This document shows, one piece after another, positions 1-12,785 of a stretch of 64,000 nt of DNA. Source of the DNA: Spinacia oleracea (lineage: Eukaryota > Streptophyta > Magnoliopsida > Caryophyllales > Amaranthaceae); contig NC_079492.1 of assembly GCF_020520425.1 (NCBI RefSeq), forward strand, positions 139,690,361 through 139,754,360. Reading direction: 5' to 3'. The first letter of the stretch is position 1; each line of letters starts with the position of its first letter. A program made the position numbers and the translations under genes. Below the pieces are notes generated by a model that made no database searches, was not told the origin of the DNA, and worked only from the letters and a program-made list of their open reading frames with translations.

Positions 1-600
1 GAACCAAAGAATTAAGCAGGTTTCGTCTCTTAGATTGCTTTGAACTTAAATAAGGTGTCTTACAGTTCTAAAAGAAGGTACAAACTGGAGCATGGGACAG
101 TGGCAATTGTTCTGCTTAGGACGTGCATTATTGAGCTACTGCATTGCTCGACAATGCAACTGATTTGGTCATTCAGAAAGTCATATGCACTTAATTTAAC
201 AATAGTAATAGTACAGTGATAACCGTAGCCCACAGGATTCCCACAGTCATGGATTGCTGTAATGTTCTTGCTTTAAGCGATGGTCAGTATTCAGATTCCT
301 CTTCTGAATTCCATACTTGTAGTTACATCATGTGTATTAGTCTGTTTTCTGATCCCTTCATTGCTTTATTCAGTTAGTTGGGTCTGTTTTTGTTTTTGTT
401 TTTGTTTTGAATATTGAATCTTGTAATTAAAATGTTGATGGGTTTAAAAAACTGGGTTGAATTTGATGATCCGAAAAAGCTCATGAAGACGGCTCCCTTT
501 TTGGTCATCTTGCAAGGGAATACTGGTCCAACTCTGGAAGTTCATAGTGCTGTTAGGCCATGTAGTATCTGTATCTGGTGTTTGTTAAGGTGTTTTTGGA
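1..600 (+). pseudogene. ABCC transporter 3'-end fragment (decayed copy)
   Basis: This is a copy of the last two exons of the ABCC gene at 2075-9028, in opposite orientation. The peptide around the second nucleotide-binding-domain signature is readable (NWSMGQ followed by [10 protein letters not shown], about 85-135). The stretch that encodes the Walker B motif in the live gene is missing, and the reading frame is then broken by stops. The terminal exon equivalent ([10 protein letters not shown], about 450-485) is also readable but shifts frame soon after. No promoter or other exons are present, so this is a dead fragment. Confidence 0.85.
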
Positions 601-990
601 GGTTATCTTGTCTTGATTGTTTCAAAGATCTGTAGTTGTGCTCAAGCCTCAAAGGGATGAATTTGTTGAGGCAGAAGAGTGCTGAGAATGGTTGGGATTT
701 GAAATTATGGGAATTTGCAAGGATATGGAAAGTCAGGACAGAAATAACCAGGCATACTAGAGAAAATCCCAGCTTAATCAACTACTCCGTGGTTTGGTTG
801 TTGATCCTGAGTTTGCAAAAGGGATGGGGTAGCAAATAGCAAGGAGGGTTGTTGATCCTGAGTTTGCTATGTGTTTTCTTCTGTTGGGTTTAACGTTGAT
901 CCCGTGCCACAGTATTTAGTGGGAATGATGTTAATAAGAGCATGTCTTTCGAAATCAATATAGATATGTGTTGTCTTAATTGAAGTATCT
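600..990 (+). pseudogene. 6-phosphogluconate dehydrogenase 3' fragment (pseudogene)
   Basis: The translation near 657-770 reads GMNLLRQKSAENGWDLKLWE and ARIW, matching the second exon of the 6PGDH gene at 12786-14765 (GMNLLRAKSAEMGWDLNLGE). Similarity continues, broken, through VDPEFAK-like residues near 800 and into the 3' untranslated region: the stretch TGATGTTAATAAGAGCATGT near 925 is also present downstream of the live gene. The copy therefore includes 3' UTR. It has frameshifts, deletions and a short repeated segment, and cannot code. It lies directly behind the ABCC fragment. Confidence 0.85.
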
Positions 991-1977
991 TGTATACTTC
1001 ATTAGGGGAGAGATACACTTGATCTATATTTATGTTCATGTAGCTCCCTCTGAATTGCATATGATATCTTGGTATTTTATCTCAGTCCTGGTAATTGTCA
1101 GAGGTCTGCAGTCTGCACTCAATAAAATAAACCACATTTACTTTGTTGTTAAATCAAGCTGGGGCAGTTCATAATTATACAAAGGATTTATTATTTCTGA
1201 AATCATTTCCATACTAGGAGGATGCCGATTACTGATTTTGAAGCTGAAAATGTGATCCTGCCAAATCCTTAGGCACTGTTAATTTGCAGAAATGGAAAAA
1301 ATGCATGCCCCTAAAAATGAGACTGGGTACACGGATTATGAGGCTTCTTTGAACCGGTGGCAATTTTGAAGGGTTACTAAATACGGATTATGAGACTTCT
1401 GGATAGGAAATTCATGCTGCTCGTATGAAGGATCTGGTGCAGTATTTGCAGCTGCAGTCGATCCAAATTCATGCTCTTAGAATCTCTTCTGCTGGTGTTT
1501 AAATAGTTACTCCGGCCGTAATTTTTGTAAGAGTTGTAATTACTACTTCCGGCTATATTTTTTCAAGAGATATAATTCCAAGGAGTATACATTTATCATA
1601 GTTGGCTTTGGGCTATATATCATCATAACCCTAGGATCTGGATACTTATCGTGTCACTAGTGACATTTTTGTAACTTTACAACTTATAGTATCTAAATTG
1701 ATTTGATTTACGAAAACTTGTCTAAGTTCTAAAACAGTCTATTATTATCAAATAGATTTAAAATTTTGATGTTAATGCTTCTATTTAAAGATTGCTAATG
1801 TATTTTTTCATTAAAATTGTATATGTAAAAGTTGCGTAATTGGATATTTAGTTTTCAACCAATAAGATTTACTTTAATGTTTTTTAAAAATATAAATAAA
1901 TTACTGCATCCGAAATTGGATATGCATTTTGCTTTGTAACCAATCTATTGAATCCTACTTAGTACATAGTACAAATT
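991..1977. other. Spacer between inverted arms; no gene
   Basis: No recognisable gene. Between about 1290 and 1503 the plus strand has coding-like debris, including a short frame HAARMKDLVQYLQLQ ending in a stop at about 1501, and two near-identical pieces GGATTATGAGGCTTCT / GGATTATGAGACTTCT. I cannot name a parent gene. The remainder is AT-rich. Confidence 0.5.
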
Positions 1978-2074
1978 CATCCCTTGAGGCTTCCGCATAG
2001 CTACAGATATTTAAAACAACGGAGATCAGATAACCTCCGAAAACACCTTAACAAACACCAGACGGCTAACAGCG

Positions 2075-5000
2075 CTATGAACTTCCAGTGTTGGACCAGT
2101 ATTCCCTTACAAGGTGACCAAAAAGGGAGCCATCTTCATTCATGAGCTTTTTGGGATCATCAAATTCAACCAACTCTCCTGCAGAAATTTCAACCAGTTT
2201 TTCAAACCCATAAACATTTTAATAACAAGATTCAATATTCAAAACAAAAACAAACCCAACTAACTGAATAAAGCAATGAAGGACTAATGCATTCAACTAG
2301 AAGTATGGAATCCGAAAGAGGAACCTGAACACTGACCATCACTTAAAGCGAGAACTTTACAGCAGTCCATGACTGTGGGAATCCTGTGGGCTACGGTTAT
2401 CATTGTACTGTTGTTAAATTCAGTGCATATGATTTTCTGAATGACCAAATCAGTTGCATTATCAATTGATGCAGTAGCTTCATCAAGCACTAGTATTTTT
2501 CTCCTCTTCAATAACGCACGTCCTAAGCAGAATAATTGCCGCTGTCCCATGCTCCAGTTTGTACCATCTTTCAGAACTGTAAGACACCTCATTTAAGTTC
2601 AAAGCAATCTAACAGAGGAAACCTGCTTAATTATTTGTTTCTTACCTAAGGCATCCAGGCTCTCAGGTTTTTCTCGGACAGCCTCCATTAGTTGACATTT
2701 TTCAAGAACCTTTACACCATTCAGAGCAACATGTTTCAGTGAGGGAAATAAGCTTAATAGAGGCCAGTATAAAGACTATAAACATGCTTTTATTAATCAA
2801 AACATTCTACTATGAATATGATGAATGCAGCAAATAAGTATGATTGTCAGGTATAAGTGGGTGAAACACACCAAAGTTACCAAATTTTGGACACTGGAAC
2901 CCTGACCTAGAATTGGAAATGTGAGTCAAGACACGGCATTCATGAAATATATCCCGGATTCCAATCGTCTTATCATGTCTTCTCACATCACAAAATATAT
3001 ATACACACAATCTAGATTTGACTTGTTTGCTAGTTCTTTTTCACAAGTCCGTTTTCAAACATGTGTAATTTGACTGTTCCCTCTTTTTTTCTAGGTTTTC
3101 TTTACAAATATGTAGATCAGATAATTAAGGTTTTGGGGTGAAATTGAAGTGTCGGATGTTTGAGTGTCCGGCACAAATACTTGAGAATAATACGATTGTT
3201 GAAGCAAGTAAAGTAACATAACCCATCACGACAGGCTTATTGCTCTTCTCTACTGATTATTTCATTATGGAAGAAATCAGTATTCCTTATGACTGACATG
3301 CCAGGGGATTTTCAGGCTTATATCATGAGAAAGTAGTCACACATAAGTGTAGGACACCATTATTTTAGCTATAAAGAATAATATCCATCATAATCCACAA
3401 AATGGTATCATCAAAACAAGAATAAATCAATTACCTCCCAAATCTCCTCATCGCTATGTTCTGATACGGGATCAAGATTGAATCTCACGGATCCGTGAAA
3501 GAGTACAGGATCTTGTGGGATGATTCCAAAGTGTGATCTGAGATCATGGAGCCCGATTGTTGAAATGTCTATACCATCTACTACAATCTTTCCCTCTGTA
3601 GGCTCCACCAAGCGAAACAATGTGCTAACAAGAGTTGTTTTTCCACATCCAGTCCTACCTACAATCCCATATTTCTGTCCACCTTCAAAGACGCAACTAA
3701 TTCCTCGAAGAACAAGGGGGGTATTTGGCCGATATTTGACCTGCTCAAATTGTTTCATATAGTTCATGATTATGTATCTTAGATGATAGTAGATGCAATT
3801 AATGTATACAATTTATCGTGCTTTAAGTTGGAATATATTTAAGATCTTTGTGTTCACACATTATATCTACAACCAATACCTTCAAGTCACATATCTCCAC
3901 GTGACCATTAGAAGGCCAATCAGGAGGAGACCGATTGTCCTCTATTACGTCTGGGGCTTCACTGACAATATGCATGTACTGCTCCAGTCTCTCCATGGAT
4001 ACCATCATATTTGCAAGATCACACTGGCTTTGTAAAGCCAACGTGGAATAACCGCTCAATGACAAACCGTACGTCAGAGCCATCGCAATAAAGCCTGCCA
4101 TGAAATCCATTGTTTAGGTGTTTCTATATACTTCCTTAAAAGAAGGTAGCTACTACTTCGTATATAGCTGAGCATTAGGATTGTAACTTTTATCTCCATC
4201 TAACCTTTTCAAAGTAAACAATTTCATCCCTTCTGCTTCAGTTTATTAAATTCATGCATCTTAATCTGAAATGCTTACTTTTTCAATATTCAACATTAGA
4301 CGGAACACTTCAACTATATGTCTGGTTATTTGTTAGCAAAAGCTAATTCAAAAACTGTTCCCTGCTTCGCATTCAAGAAAAGCTAATTCAAAATTAGGAT
4401 ACTTGTTATTTCCCAGGATTCCTTAACCTACATCTAAATTAATGTCATTAAGAGTTCAAACTACCTCATAAGAGATTATATGCGATAAATTCTTCCCTCT
4501 CCACCCCCACCTCCCATAAGACCATAGAAAATGAAAAGAGTACAAGTAATATCATAAACAAGATGAGCACATGAAAATTATAATTCTATTCTGCCTATTG
4601 ATTTACAAGAGAAATAAGAAATGATCACCTAGATTGATTCTGAGCTAATCTCTCTAAACAAACCAATGTAAATCTGATCAGTGGATGGAAGCAATTCTCT
4701 TATCAATGTCATGGCCAATGGATCAATGAGAAACTAACAGCAACTTAGATCTCCAAATCCCGACTTCTGTTTTCTTTATTGGTTCTTTTGTTTCAGTTTC
4801 TTTTTCGTTCTTTCTCCCTCCTCAAAATCCTTATTAACCCCCCAGTCCCTCCCATACACAACCCACCCCTTAAAGTACACAACTTAGATATAGCTCAAAG
4901 CTTCCTGTAAGCTAAGGAAAAGACCTGATGTAACAAATTGAGGATAAATACTAACCAGATGTATGCTCTGTATGAGGAAGCATAGTCATGAAGAAGGCAG

Positions 5001-8000
5001 AGGCTGAGATAATAATTGCGTACATTATCTCGAGATATAATATGCACCACTCATTTGCAGAGAAATTATGGAAATATGCACTAGCATTATTGTCAAGAAG
5101 ATACAAGGTCTTCAAGAAGAACTGATTTTGCTCTCCAAAAGCTCTGATTGTCATTGCTCCAGTGGCAGTTTCAGCAAAATGGCTGGCAACCAGAGACTTT
5201 GTTGTCCCCTCAAGTCTCATAAGCTCTCTGGAAGAAGCATAGTAGTATTCCTGAAAAGAACTGATAGTATCATTTCTTGAAAAAGGAAATGCATTAAAAT
5301 TAAGCCAGAAAAAGCTGCTTCCATTATGAATAACCAAATAACAAATTGCGTATAAATTGGTTTATGCATTACCTGCAAGACGCTGACCAAATAAATCGTG
5401 GGGATAATTACTACCAGAACTTCCCAAGCAAGAACAACAAACAGCGCAAATCCAAAATAAACATAAATAGTCGATCCTAGTGCGAGGCTGAATTTTAATG
5501 GTATGTCCAAGTCAACAACACTTAAGTCTGAAGATACCTGAAAGGCCAAGCATATTTGTGAGACATTGTAAATTAACTATCTAGATGAAAATCGTTCCGT
5601 GACTGAGATCTCTTACCCGGCTGAGTATCCTTCCCAGAGGTGTTGAATCATAAAAAGACATTGGAGCCCTGAAAAGCGACTCCAGCAGCTTGGAAAAGAT
5701 AGATGTTGAAGCCCTTAAACTTAGAAGATATAAGAAAAAGGTTCTTCCAAACAGAAAAAATATTGAGCCACATCCAATTGCTCCGTAAAGTACAAGAATT
5801 AAGGGTTTGCTGATGGTACTAGATTCTCGAAGGTTAGCAGCCAACAGGACACTTTGTGCAAACTGCCCCAGAAGAAAAAGACATTGCATGAAATTTGATA
5901 GTGAAAAGTATAGCAAAGCATTGCCATGTTTAAGATATTGTAGGTAAGGCTTGATTCCAGCATCTCCAAGTTCTCTTTCTTCTCGCTTAATCAATTGATC
6001 ACTAGCATTCAAATTCTCTTTGGTGTCCTCCTGAAATATCTTTGATGTTCCTGTCAAAGCTGTATCACGTAACACTTCCTTGGTGTTCTGAGATGCAGCA
6101 GAATCATATTTATTCACAAGGTTTCGAAATGCTTCACTAGTCATAAGCAACTCATTGTAAGAACCTCTTACGATCTTTCCTTCAGATACAAGCTGGAAGA
6201 GCAGGAAACACCAGCGATGTTAGTTCTAGCTAAGGATAAATATTCATCAAGACTCACTCTTAAATGCAGTAAACATTTTCATAGTCACAAAGAATAACTC
6301 TGTAGATAATGGAGCAAGAAGAAAAACAACCTAGCTAATTTATTGAGGATAATTACAATTTACAAACCAGAATTTCTTTAACATTACGACTTACCAAAAT
6401 TGAGTCGAATTTGGGAAGGAAGTCAACTTGATGAGTCACAAGCAAAATCGTCTTCCCTGATAGCGCTACCTTGACATATTGCTAGTACAATTCAAGAAAC
6501 ACTTCTTTTAGAGAACGGTACTACTACAACATGAGAGAAATTAAAGCCAGAAAGAGAAAACTTTAAGTTTACATTGAACAGATTGGTGGCAGTATGCGCA
6601 TCCACAGCACTAAATGGATCATCCAAGAGATATATGTCTGAATTTTGATACAAAGCACGAGCAAGTTGAACTCGCTGTTTCTGTCCTCCGCTAAGATTGA
6701 CTCCTCGTTCTCCAATTACAGTAAGATCACCAAAAGGAAGCATCTCAAGATCTTTTAGAAGTGAGCACTTCTCCAGGGTTTCCTGGTATCTACTTGGATC
6801 CATGATGGATCCAAACAAGATATTGTCTTGTATAGTCCCTGTTTGTATCCATGCAGTCTGAGAAACATACCCTACTTTTCCACGCAGTTGAACCTTGATA
6901 GGGAAGAGAGATACAAAGTGATAATCAGATTAAAAAAGAGAACATCATGCAATTTGCAAATAGATGAAATATATAGATAATGAGATAAATATAAACAGCT
7001 GCATCTTAATTTAGAAGGAAAAATAATACACTGAACAAGACTTACCACCCCATTAATGTGTGGAACCTCTGCAAGGATTGCAGCTAAAAGCGTAGTTTTG
7101 CCAGCTCCTACCTCTCCACAGATTGCTACTCTTTCTCCAGGACTTACCATCAAATCTACGTCCCTAAGTGTTGGTCGGAGAAAATTTCCATTCCATGCAA
7201 TTTCAGATGCTTTGATATGTATGGTGTACCCACACTCCTCCCAATTAAGCCTTGGAACGCTGGTATCCTGGTTCGGCAACTGTTGAGCCTCTATAAGCTT
7301 TATAATCCTGTTTAAGGAAACCCTTGCACCTATAAATGCTGAAAAAATCTGAGGGATATGTTTGACAGGCTCCTGAATAAGCCCTATAGTTGCTAGAAAT
7401 GTGAATACTTTGCTAGTTTTCAGAGGAATTCCTAAGACGTAGCATGCCCAAAATGTGGCTATTGGAGCCAAAATAGGTGATGACCAAAAAAGTATTAAGG
7501 AGTAACCCATCACTTTTTGAAGTCCTACTAGCCATCTGTACTGCTGGTTCCTTAAACCTTCAATGACTTTCTTAAAACGAGTCTCCCACGCATAAAGTTT
7601 CAATACCCTCATGGTCATGACAGCTTCAGATATCGCCTGTAATATCTTGTCTTGATCATTCATAAACTTAACCTGATATTTCTGCTGGAATTTTGCAACT
7701 GGAAAGTTTCCAACTACCGCCAGAACTATCATAATTGCAGTTGCAAAAGCAGCAACACCCACGCAGTAATAAACGATAAGAAACGCAAGGAACAGCTGCA
7801 AAGCTGTTGTCCATGCATGATGAAGGCAGTAGGGAAATTCACTAATTTTATAAATGTCAATGGTGACACAACTCATTATTTCCACAGGCATAGTCGTAGA
7901 AGCGGATGAAAGCTTTAACAGCTTCTCATAGATAACAGTGCACAGGACAGATCTTACCTGCAACCCGATCAACCTCATTCTAAATAACCACTGCCTTTTA

Positions 8001-9028
8001 GATAGTGATTCCACAGATTTAACAAGAAAAAGAGCTACACTTAGTGCATAACCCTCATGTTTAAAAGCATGCTTACCCTCTGCCAACTGAATGAAGGCCA
8101 ATATAAGAAGAGGGCTGCCCGATTTAGCAAGAACATTTGTCAATGCAAACAATCCTGCAACTAGGATTTCTTTCCACTGCCATAACAAAATTGTTGAAAG
8201 AATAGGAGGAGAATCTGGTGATGGTTTCTGTTTTCTTTTACTCAAAATCTCAATAAAGATAGCATGACATGTATGTGCCTTATCTGCCTTCCTTAACCCA
8301 GGTATATCTTTCTCCTCGAGAGGTTTTTCCTTGCCTTTCTTCATCATTGAGTTCAGCCACCAAAATGTCAACTTACTCAAATATCCAGCTTTGCCAAAAG
8401 GAGTAGTACTTTTATCATTAGTCTGCAAACTGTCATCTTGTGAAGGTCGAGAAAATTCCCCTTCAGTACCGTGTAAACCCGATGCTTCATAACTGCATCC
8501 TGGAACAGCTGAAAAGAGTAATAAAACAACACCCGGAAAAAGTAAGACATCCAGAACTCTGTTAACTGATATGTCTTCTCTTGCAACTGTTTCCAACAGA
8601 GAAGGTATGCAGAGAAATGCAGAAAGCAAGACAGCAAGAGCTAAAAAAACTTTCAACAGCATGGTGTATGGAACTGCTCTCTTCAGACACAAGGTAATGC
8701 TCAGCAGCAACCATGCTAAACCCTGGAGCAAAACAACTAGCCATTCATCTAAAGGCGAGATAATTTTCTCTTTGGTCAGCTTCTCAACCAGGGTATAAGA
8801 TCCTGAACCCAAATACACAACAGCCAAACCACAATTGAATATAGCAGATATAATGGCCACACCCGAAGGAAATCGAGGTTCTGGTAAAGCTGAAACATTC
8901 CGTATTGATGACTTGTGTACAAGTAGAAATATAGAAATGAAAATCACAAGTAGATCAACAAAAATTAACAAGGCATGATTGATAGGTGAATGCACATTGA
9001 AAATTATAGAAGAAGTTACTGTCTCCAT
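2075..9028 (-). CDS. ABCC10: ABC transporter C family member, ABCC10-like (full-size, MRP type)
   Basis: Eleven coding exons join to 1452 codons (1451 aa): 9028-7046, 6893-6573, 6481-6395, 6192-5617, 5537-5373, 5250-4956, 4094-3880, 3740-3435, 2709-2646, 2576-2337, 2178-2075. All junctions are GT-AG and keep frame. The order is an N-terminal membrane region, TMD1, NBD1 (Walker [10 protein letters not shown] near residue 638, LSGGQ near 728, Walker B IYLLDD near 748), TMD2, then NBD2 (Walker [10 protein letters not shown] near 1242, degenerate signature WSMGQ near 1346, VLDEA near 1367, VAHR His switch near 1401). By family this is a vacuolar or other membrane ATP-driven exporter of conjugated organic anions; the substrate is unknown. 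The ATG at 9028 is the first in frame. The open frame runs further upstream to a TTG at 9070 in a region that aligns with family N-termini, so an upstream 5' exon or a lost ATG is possible. Which ABCC paralogue this is remains inference. Confidence 0.92.
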
Positions 9029-9091
9029 CTGATCAACTCCACTGAATACTTTAAAAGTACTAGCAGTCAACTTGAAAATAAATACTCTGTA

Positions 9092-11900
9092 TGCAACTGA
9101 CTAAAAAGCAAGAAAAACACTTAGCATTCACATACAAAATGCATCAAAATATGTGTACAAACTACAAACAGCGCTTGTTCGAATTTATACATCACAATGA
9201 ACACGTGAATCATTGCAGAGGACCACATTATCAAGAAGTGTGGAATACAATACTATTTTATTATTTTAACTTAAATATATGTAGAATTTTTAAATCTATT
9301 ATCTTATTGAAGAAAACGGCTGGATGAGGGTAAAGGCCCCATTCAATTATTGGATTTACTGAGATATGCTTCATTAAGTTCCCAATCTTTTTCAAAAATA
9401 ATAACCCCACTTCATATATGTCAAAATCTTGAGGATGTGTATGTGTAGTGTCCACAAGTCTACAAGGTGTTCTTCAATGTTTTGCCGCAATCGCCGCAGA
9501 AATTGAGAGGGAAGATCTCTACTCGCTGAATATGATTAAAAGAAAATTACTGGGTGGGTTCAGTTTTATAGTGGAAGTAAAAATGTAATAGTGGGAGTAA
9601 ATGAAATTGTTAAGAGGGGCAATTTTGGGGTAATAAGAAGAAAATGGTAGGCCTGACAAGAAAAGATTTCGAAACAACGAAAAAGGTGATTGAAAAGGAA
9701 AGCAGAAACAATGAAAAAATGGGAAAAGGGATACAAAACAATTACTTAAAGTAAAATATGAGGAGAGTGCGAACAATGTCATGCCTGTTCATGAAGTTGT
9801 CCATTTCTAAATAATTAAACACAATAATGGAGATTATGCTTACCCTATAAAGTATAAACCCATTCCCAAGAACCATAGAGTGGCAGATTTTGGCCAAAAA
9901 CACAGAAGGGACATGGGGTTTGAACTTTTAATCTCTTGTTCAACAAGTGCTTCAAACACTATTGCCACTACATATAATACAAGTATTATTTTAGCTTCTA
10001 CAACTAAAAGTCAAAATCCACAAATCTTATTAATGACATGTGGGTCTAAATTAGGGCCAAATCAATAAGAAACGAACCTAATACACCAATATGGAGATTC
10101 TGAAAGATTAAATATGATCCCAAATCAAATACATGAGAGCATGCCAGATTCATACTTCTGTAATCTATAAGTGCCCCAAGTTTATGGAATTGAGGGTGTT
10201 TGGTTATTTTGGAGAAAAAACGTTTTTTGAAGTGAATTAAAGGTTTGACCATTTCAAAAAACTGATGGGAATGTTTGATTAGGAGAGGTTTGGAAGAGTG
10301 TTTTGGGATAAAAAAACTAATTTTTAAAAAAGCTCAATGTCGGAGGTTTTTGCATAAATTGAACAGCATAACTTATACTCTGTATTAGCTTTACTTCCTC
10401 ATCCTAGTCCTTCTATTAATGTCAGTCAATATAGTTAAATAAAGAGAGTCATCTTTTACATGTTTCTAGACTTGTTGTTTGGGCAAATAGGCAATATTTG
10501 CAGGACAGACATTTAAAACACAAAACTTTGAAAGATAAGTTGATGATAGTCATACAAATCATGACGCACCACATGATGTAACGAAAGACTTGATTTGCTT
10601 TGTGCAGTAAACTGCTATTGCTCAAGATATGCATTTAGACGTCAGACAACAGAGTTGGTTTATCTTATCTTAGATGCAGAACACTTCTTATCAGCAAGGT
10701 TTATCAGAAAAACATGGTTGGTGCACATTACAGATCACATAACAACAAACCACAACAACTACAGAACTTCAAGACATTAATTAATGGCAGCTGATCAACA
10801 TGGGCTCAGCACCTCAGCTCTAGTAAGTCTGCCAGCCTGGGCGGGGTTCAGCTACCCTTTCGGCCTTAAATGTAGTCCAAAGGTCCGAAGATCAAGCTAC
10901 TATTATGGATATGGTCTGGGGCTCTGGCCCTATATGTAACTGAGTGAACCAACTGATGGCCCAAACCACAGAATACTCCTAACAGTAAGAAAAGTTAACC
11001 AAATAAGGAAATTATAAGAAACAGAAGAAAAATAACTCTACTTTTTTCTGATCAACAGAAATCAAGTGCAAATTAAGTACCACCTACCCTAAATTTATCT
11101 TCATACTTTCCATTTGGGGGTGTACCAAAATCTTCTTTATACTTGCTATTTCCCATTCTACTCCATCCCATCAAAAAGTTTCTCTTTCCCAACTGTTTCT
11201 CTCACTTCATCTCTGTTCTCTCTTACCACTTTCAAATTTCTATCCTACATCTAACTTTTATTTTTAAACACGTGCAAATTCCGAGTGTGAAGATACAATT
11301 TGCATACAGGAAGTATGTTTAGACAAGGGGGGAAGAGGAATTAGATAAACACAGTTCTCGACAGCAGCAGTTAAAGAAAAGCACAATCAATAACATCAGA
11401 TCAAATCAAATCAGATGTGGAACACATCAAAAGTGCAAGTCAGTAAACATGGAGCAACATTGGCACCATTAGTCTAGTCACCCTCTTAACAAGAGATATA
11501 ATAGTCTTAGAAGATAGAAAATTACAGTCTAAGAATGTTAATGAGTATCTATGTTCCTTTCAAATTCACCGACCAAGGTAGTCTGGAGTCACTTGCTTAT
11601 GAGTCGCAAAGAAATACCGGAAACAACGCTAAGTACAGTATAAGCAACAAAATGAACTAAAGATAAATTCAAGCATATGAGAGAGATTCACTTGACAAAA
11701 TGTTGATTAGCTAAAGCCAACAAACAACAGCATAAGAAAACTAAGAGGGGAATGTTTCCTTGGGAGTAAATGAACAATAACTCAAGGACACTAGAAGTAG
11801 CAAGAAGAGATAAAATAGAAGGGTAAGCACCGATAGCGTCATGAAGACTCCAAAATCATAGACAATGCCTCACCCAGGAGATATGGAAGAGCTTAGATGC
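9092..11900. other. Intergenic/upstream region of the ABCC gene; no gene seen
   Basis: AT-rich sequence with no sustained coding frame. It holds the upstream side of the ABCC gene and TACTCTGTA variants of the dispersed 9-mer at 9083-9091 and 10376-10384. Near 11137 there is a lone Stowaway-like end (TACTCCATCCCATC) without a matching partner. Confidence 0.6.
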
Positions 11901-11909
11901 GCTGACTTC

Positions 11910-12418
11910 TTACCTTGCTGCTGTTCTGTTCAGTTTAGATGAGGAGTAAACAACCTTACCTCTCTGCTTCATGGTCAAATATTGGTAGATGATGTCCACC
12001 GAAAAGCCAAGCCAGTTCTCAGAAGTCTCTTGGTTGATAACGACCTTACTGATCAACCAGGCAGCAACCAGGAACTTCTAGCTGCATAGATTAGAGTTCA
12101 CAGTCATTTTTAGCCACTCTGTCTTGGCTTTACTACCACCACAAATGTTAAATTCATTTTTCATTTATTGCAAAGTTTTCAAACTGAACGCGACAGAGCC
12201 CAAAGATTTGAGAAGAATCAGGATCAGATAATTAACTCAGGACCAACACTGACCAACATAAGACCTCTTTATGCAAGCATGCCCTGGGGTAGGTTCTAAT
12301 GCTTCACAACAGCAATTGCAATAAAAGGTCAAATGGCATCACCCCAAGAGAAAATTTCAGCAATCATCCTACATAGTATATGATCTGCCCCCAAAGCTGG
12401 CTTTGCCAAAAATTCTTT
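11910..12418 (-). pseudogene. Two coding-like segments of unknown origin
   Basis: On the minus strand, 12077-11910 is open for 55 codons after a possible splice acceptor (CAGCTAG) and reads like protein (AAWLISKVVINQETSENWLG, then FSVDIIYQYL), ending in TAA. Further upstream, about 12418-12329 reads EFLAKPALGADHILCRMIAE and then ends in a stop. I do not recognise the family. No promoter, start or consistent splice chain connects them, so they may be remnants of a gene or part of a poorly spliced transcript. Confidence is low. Confidence 0.3.
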
Positions 12419-12785
12419 TGCTCACTTACTTTATTTGGTACAGACCAATAACTTCATTCAGCACTGAGAAAAGTACCAAGATAACATATACAAATCAGAA
12501 ATTAGCAATAAAACGATAAAATATATTAAAACGATAAAACAGAAGTACCAAGAAGAATAAGAGGATCACAATTTAGTTCACACAACACCTCTTTGTATTG
12601 ATATTCCGAAAGACATGCTCTTATTAACATCAGTTCCCGCTACCATTTCTAATGAGCTAAAACAATACTGTAACAATTCCTATGCCTAAAAAGGGATCAT
12701 TGTTGGAGGCACAAAATCCCAATTTCAATTGGAAACAACAGAAATACATGGTAAGAAAACACAGGGGAAGGGAAAAAGGCGTAGC

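Larger units (their letters stand above)
1..2640. repeat. Large inverted duplication (arms about 1-660 and 1978-2640)
   Basis: The plus strand from 1 to about 660 matches the minus strand from 2640 down to about 1978, with scattered substitutions and small indels. The shared segment holds the last two ABCC exons, the intron between them, the stop codon and a short 6PGDH-like piece. The right arm is the live 3' end of the ABCC gene; the left arm is its decayed mirror copy. The roughly 1.3 kb between the arms is not duplicated. An inverted arrangement of this size could give hairpin RNA if transcribed through. Confidence 0.9.
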
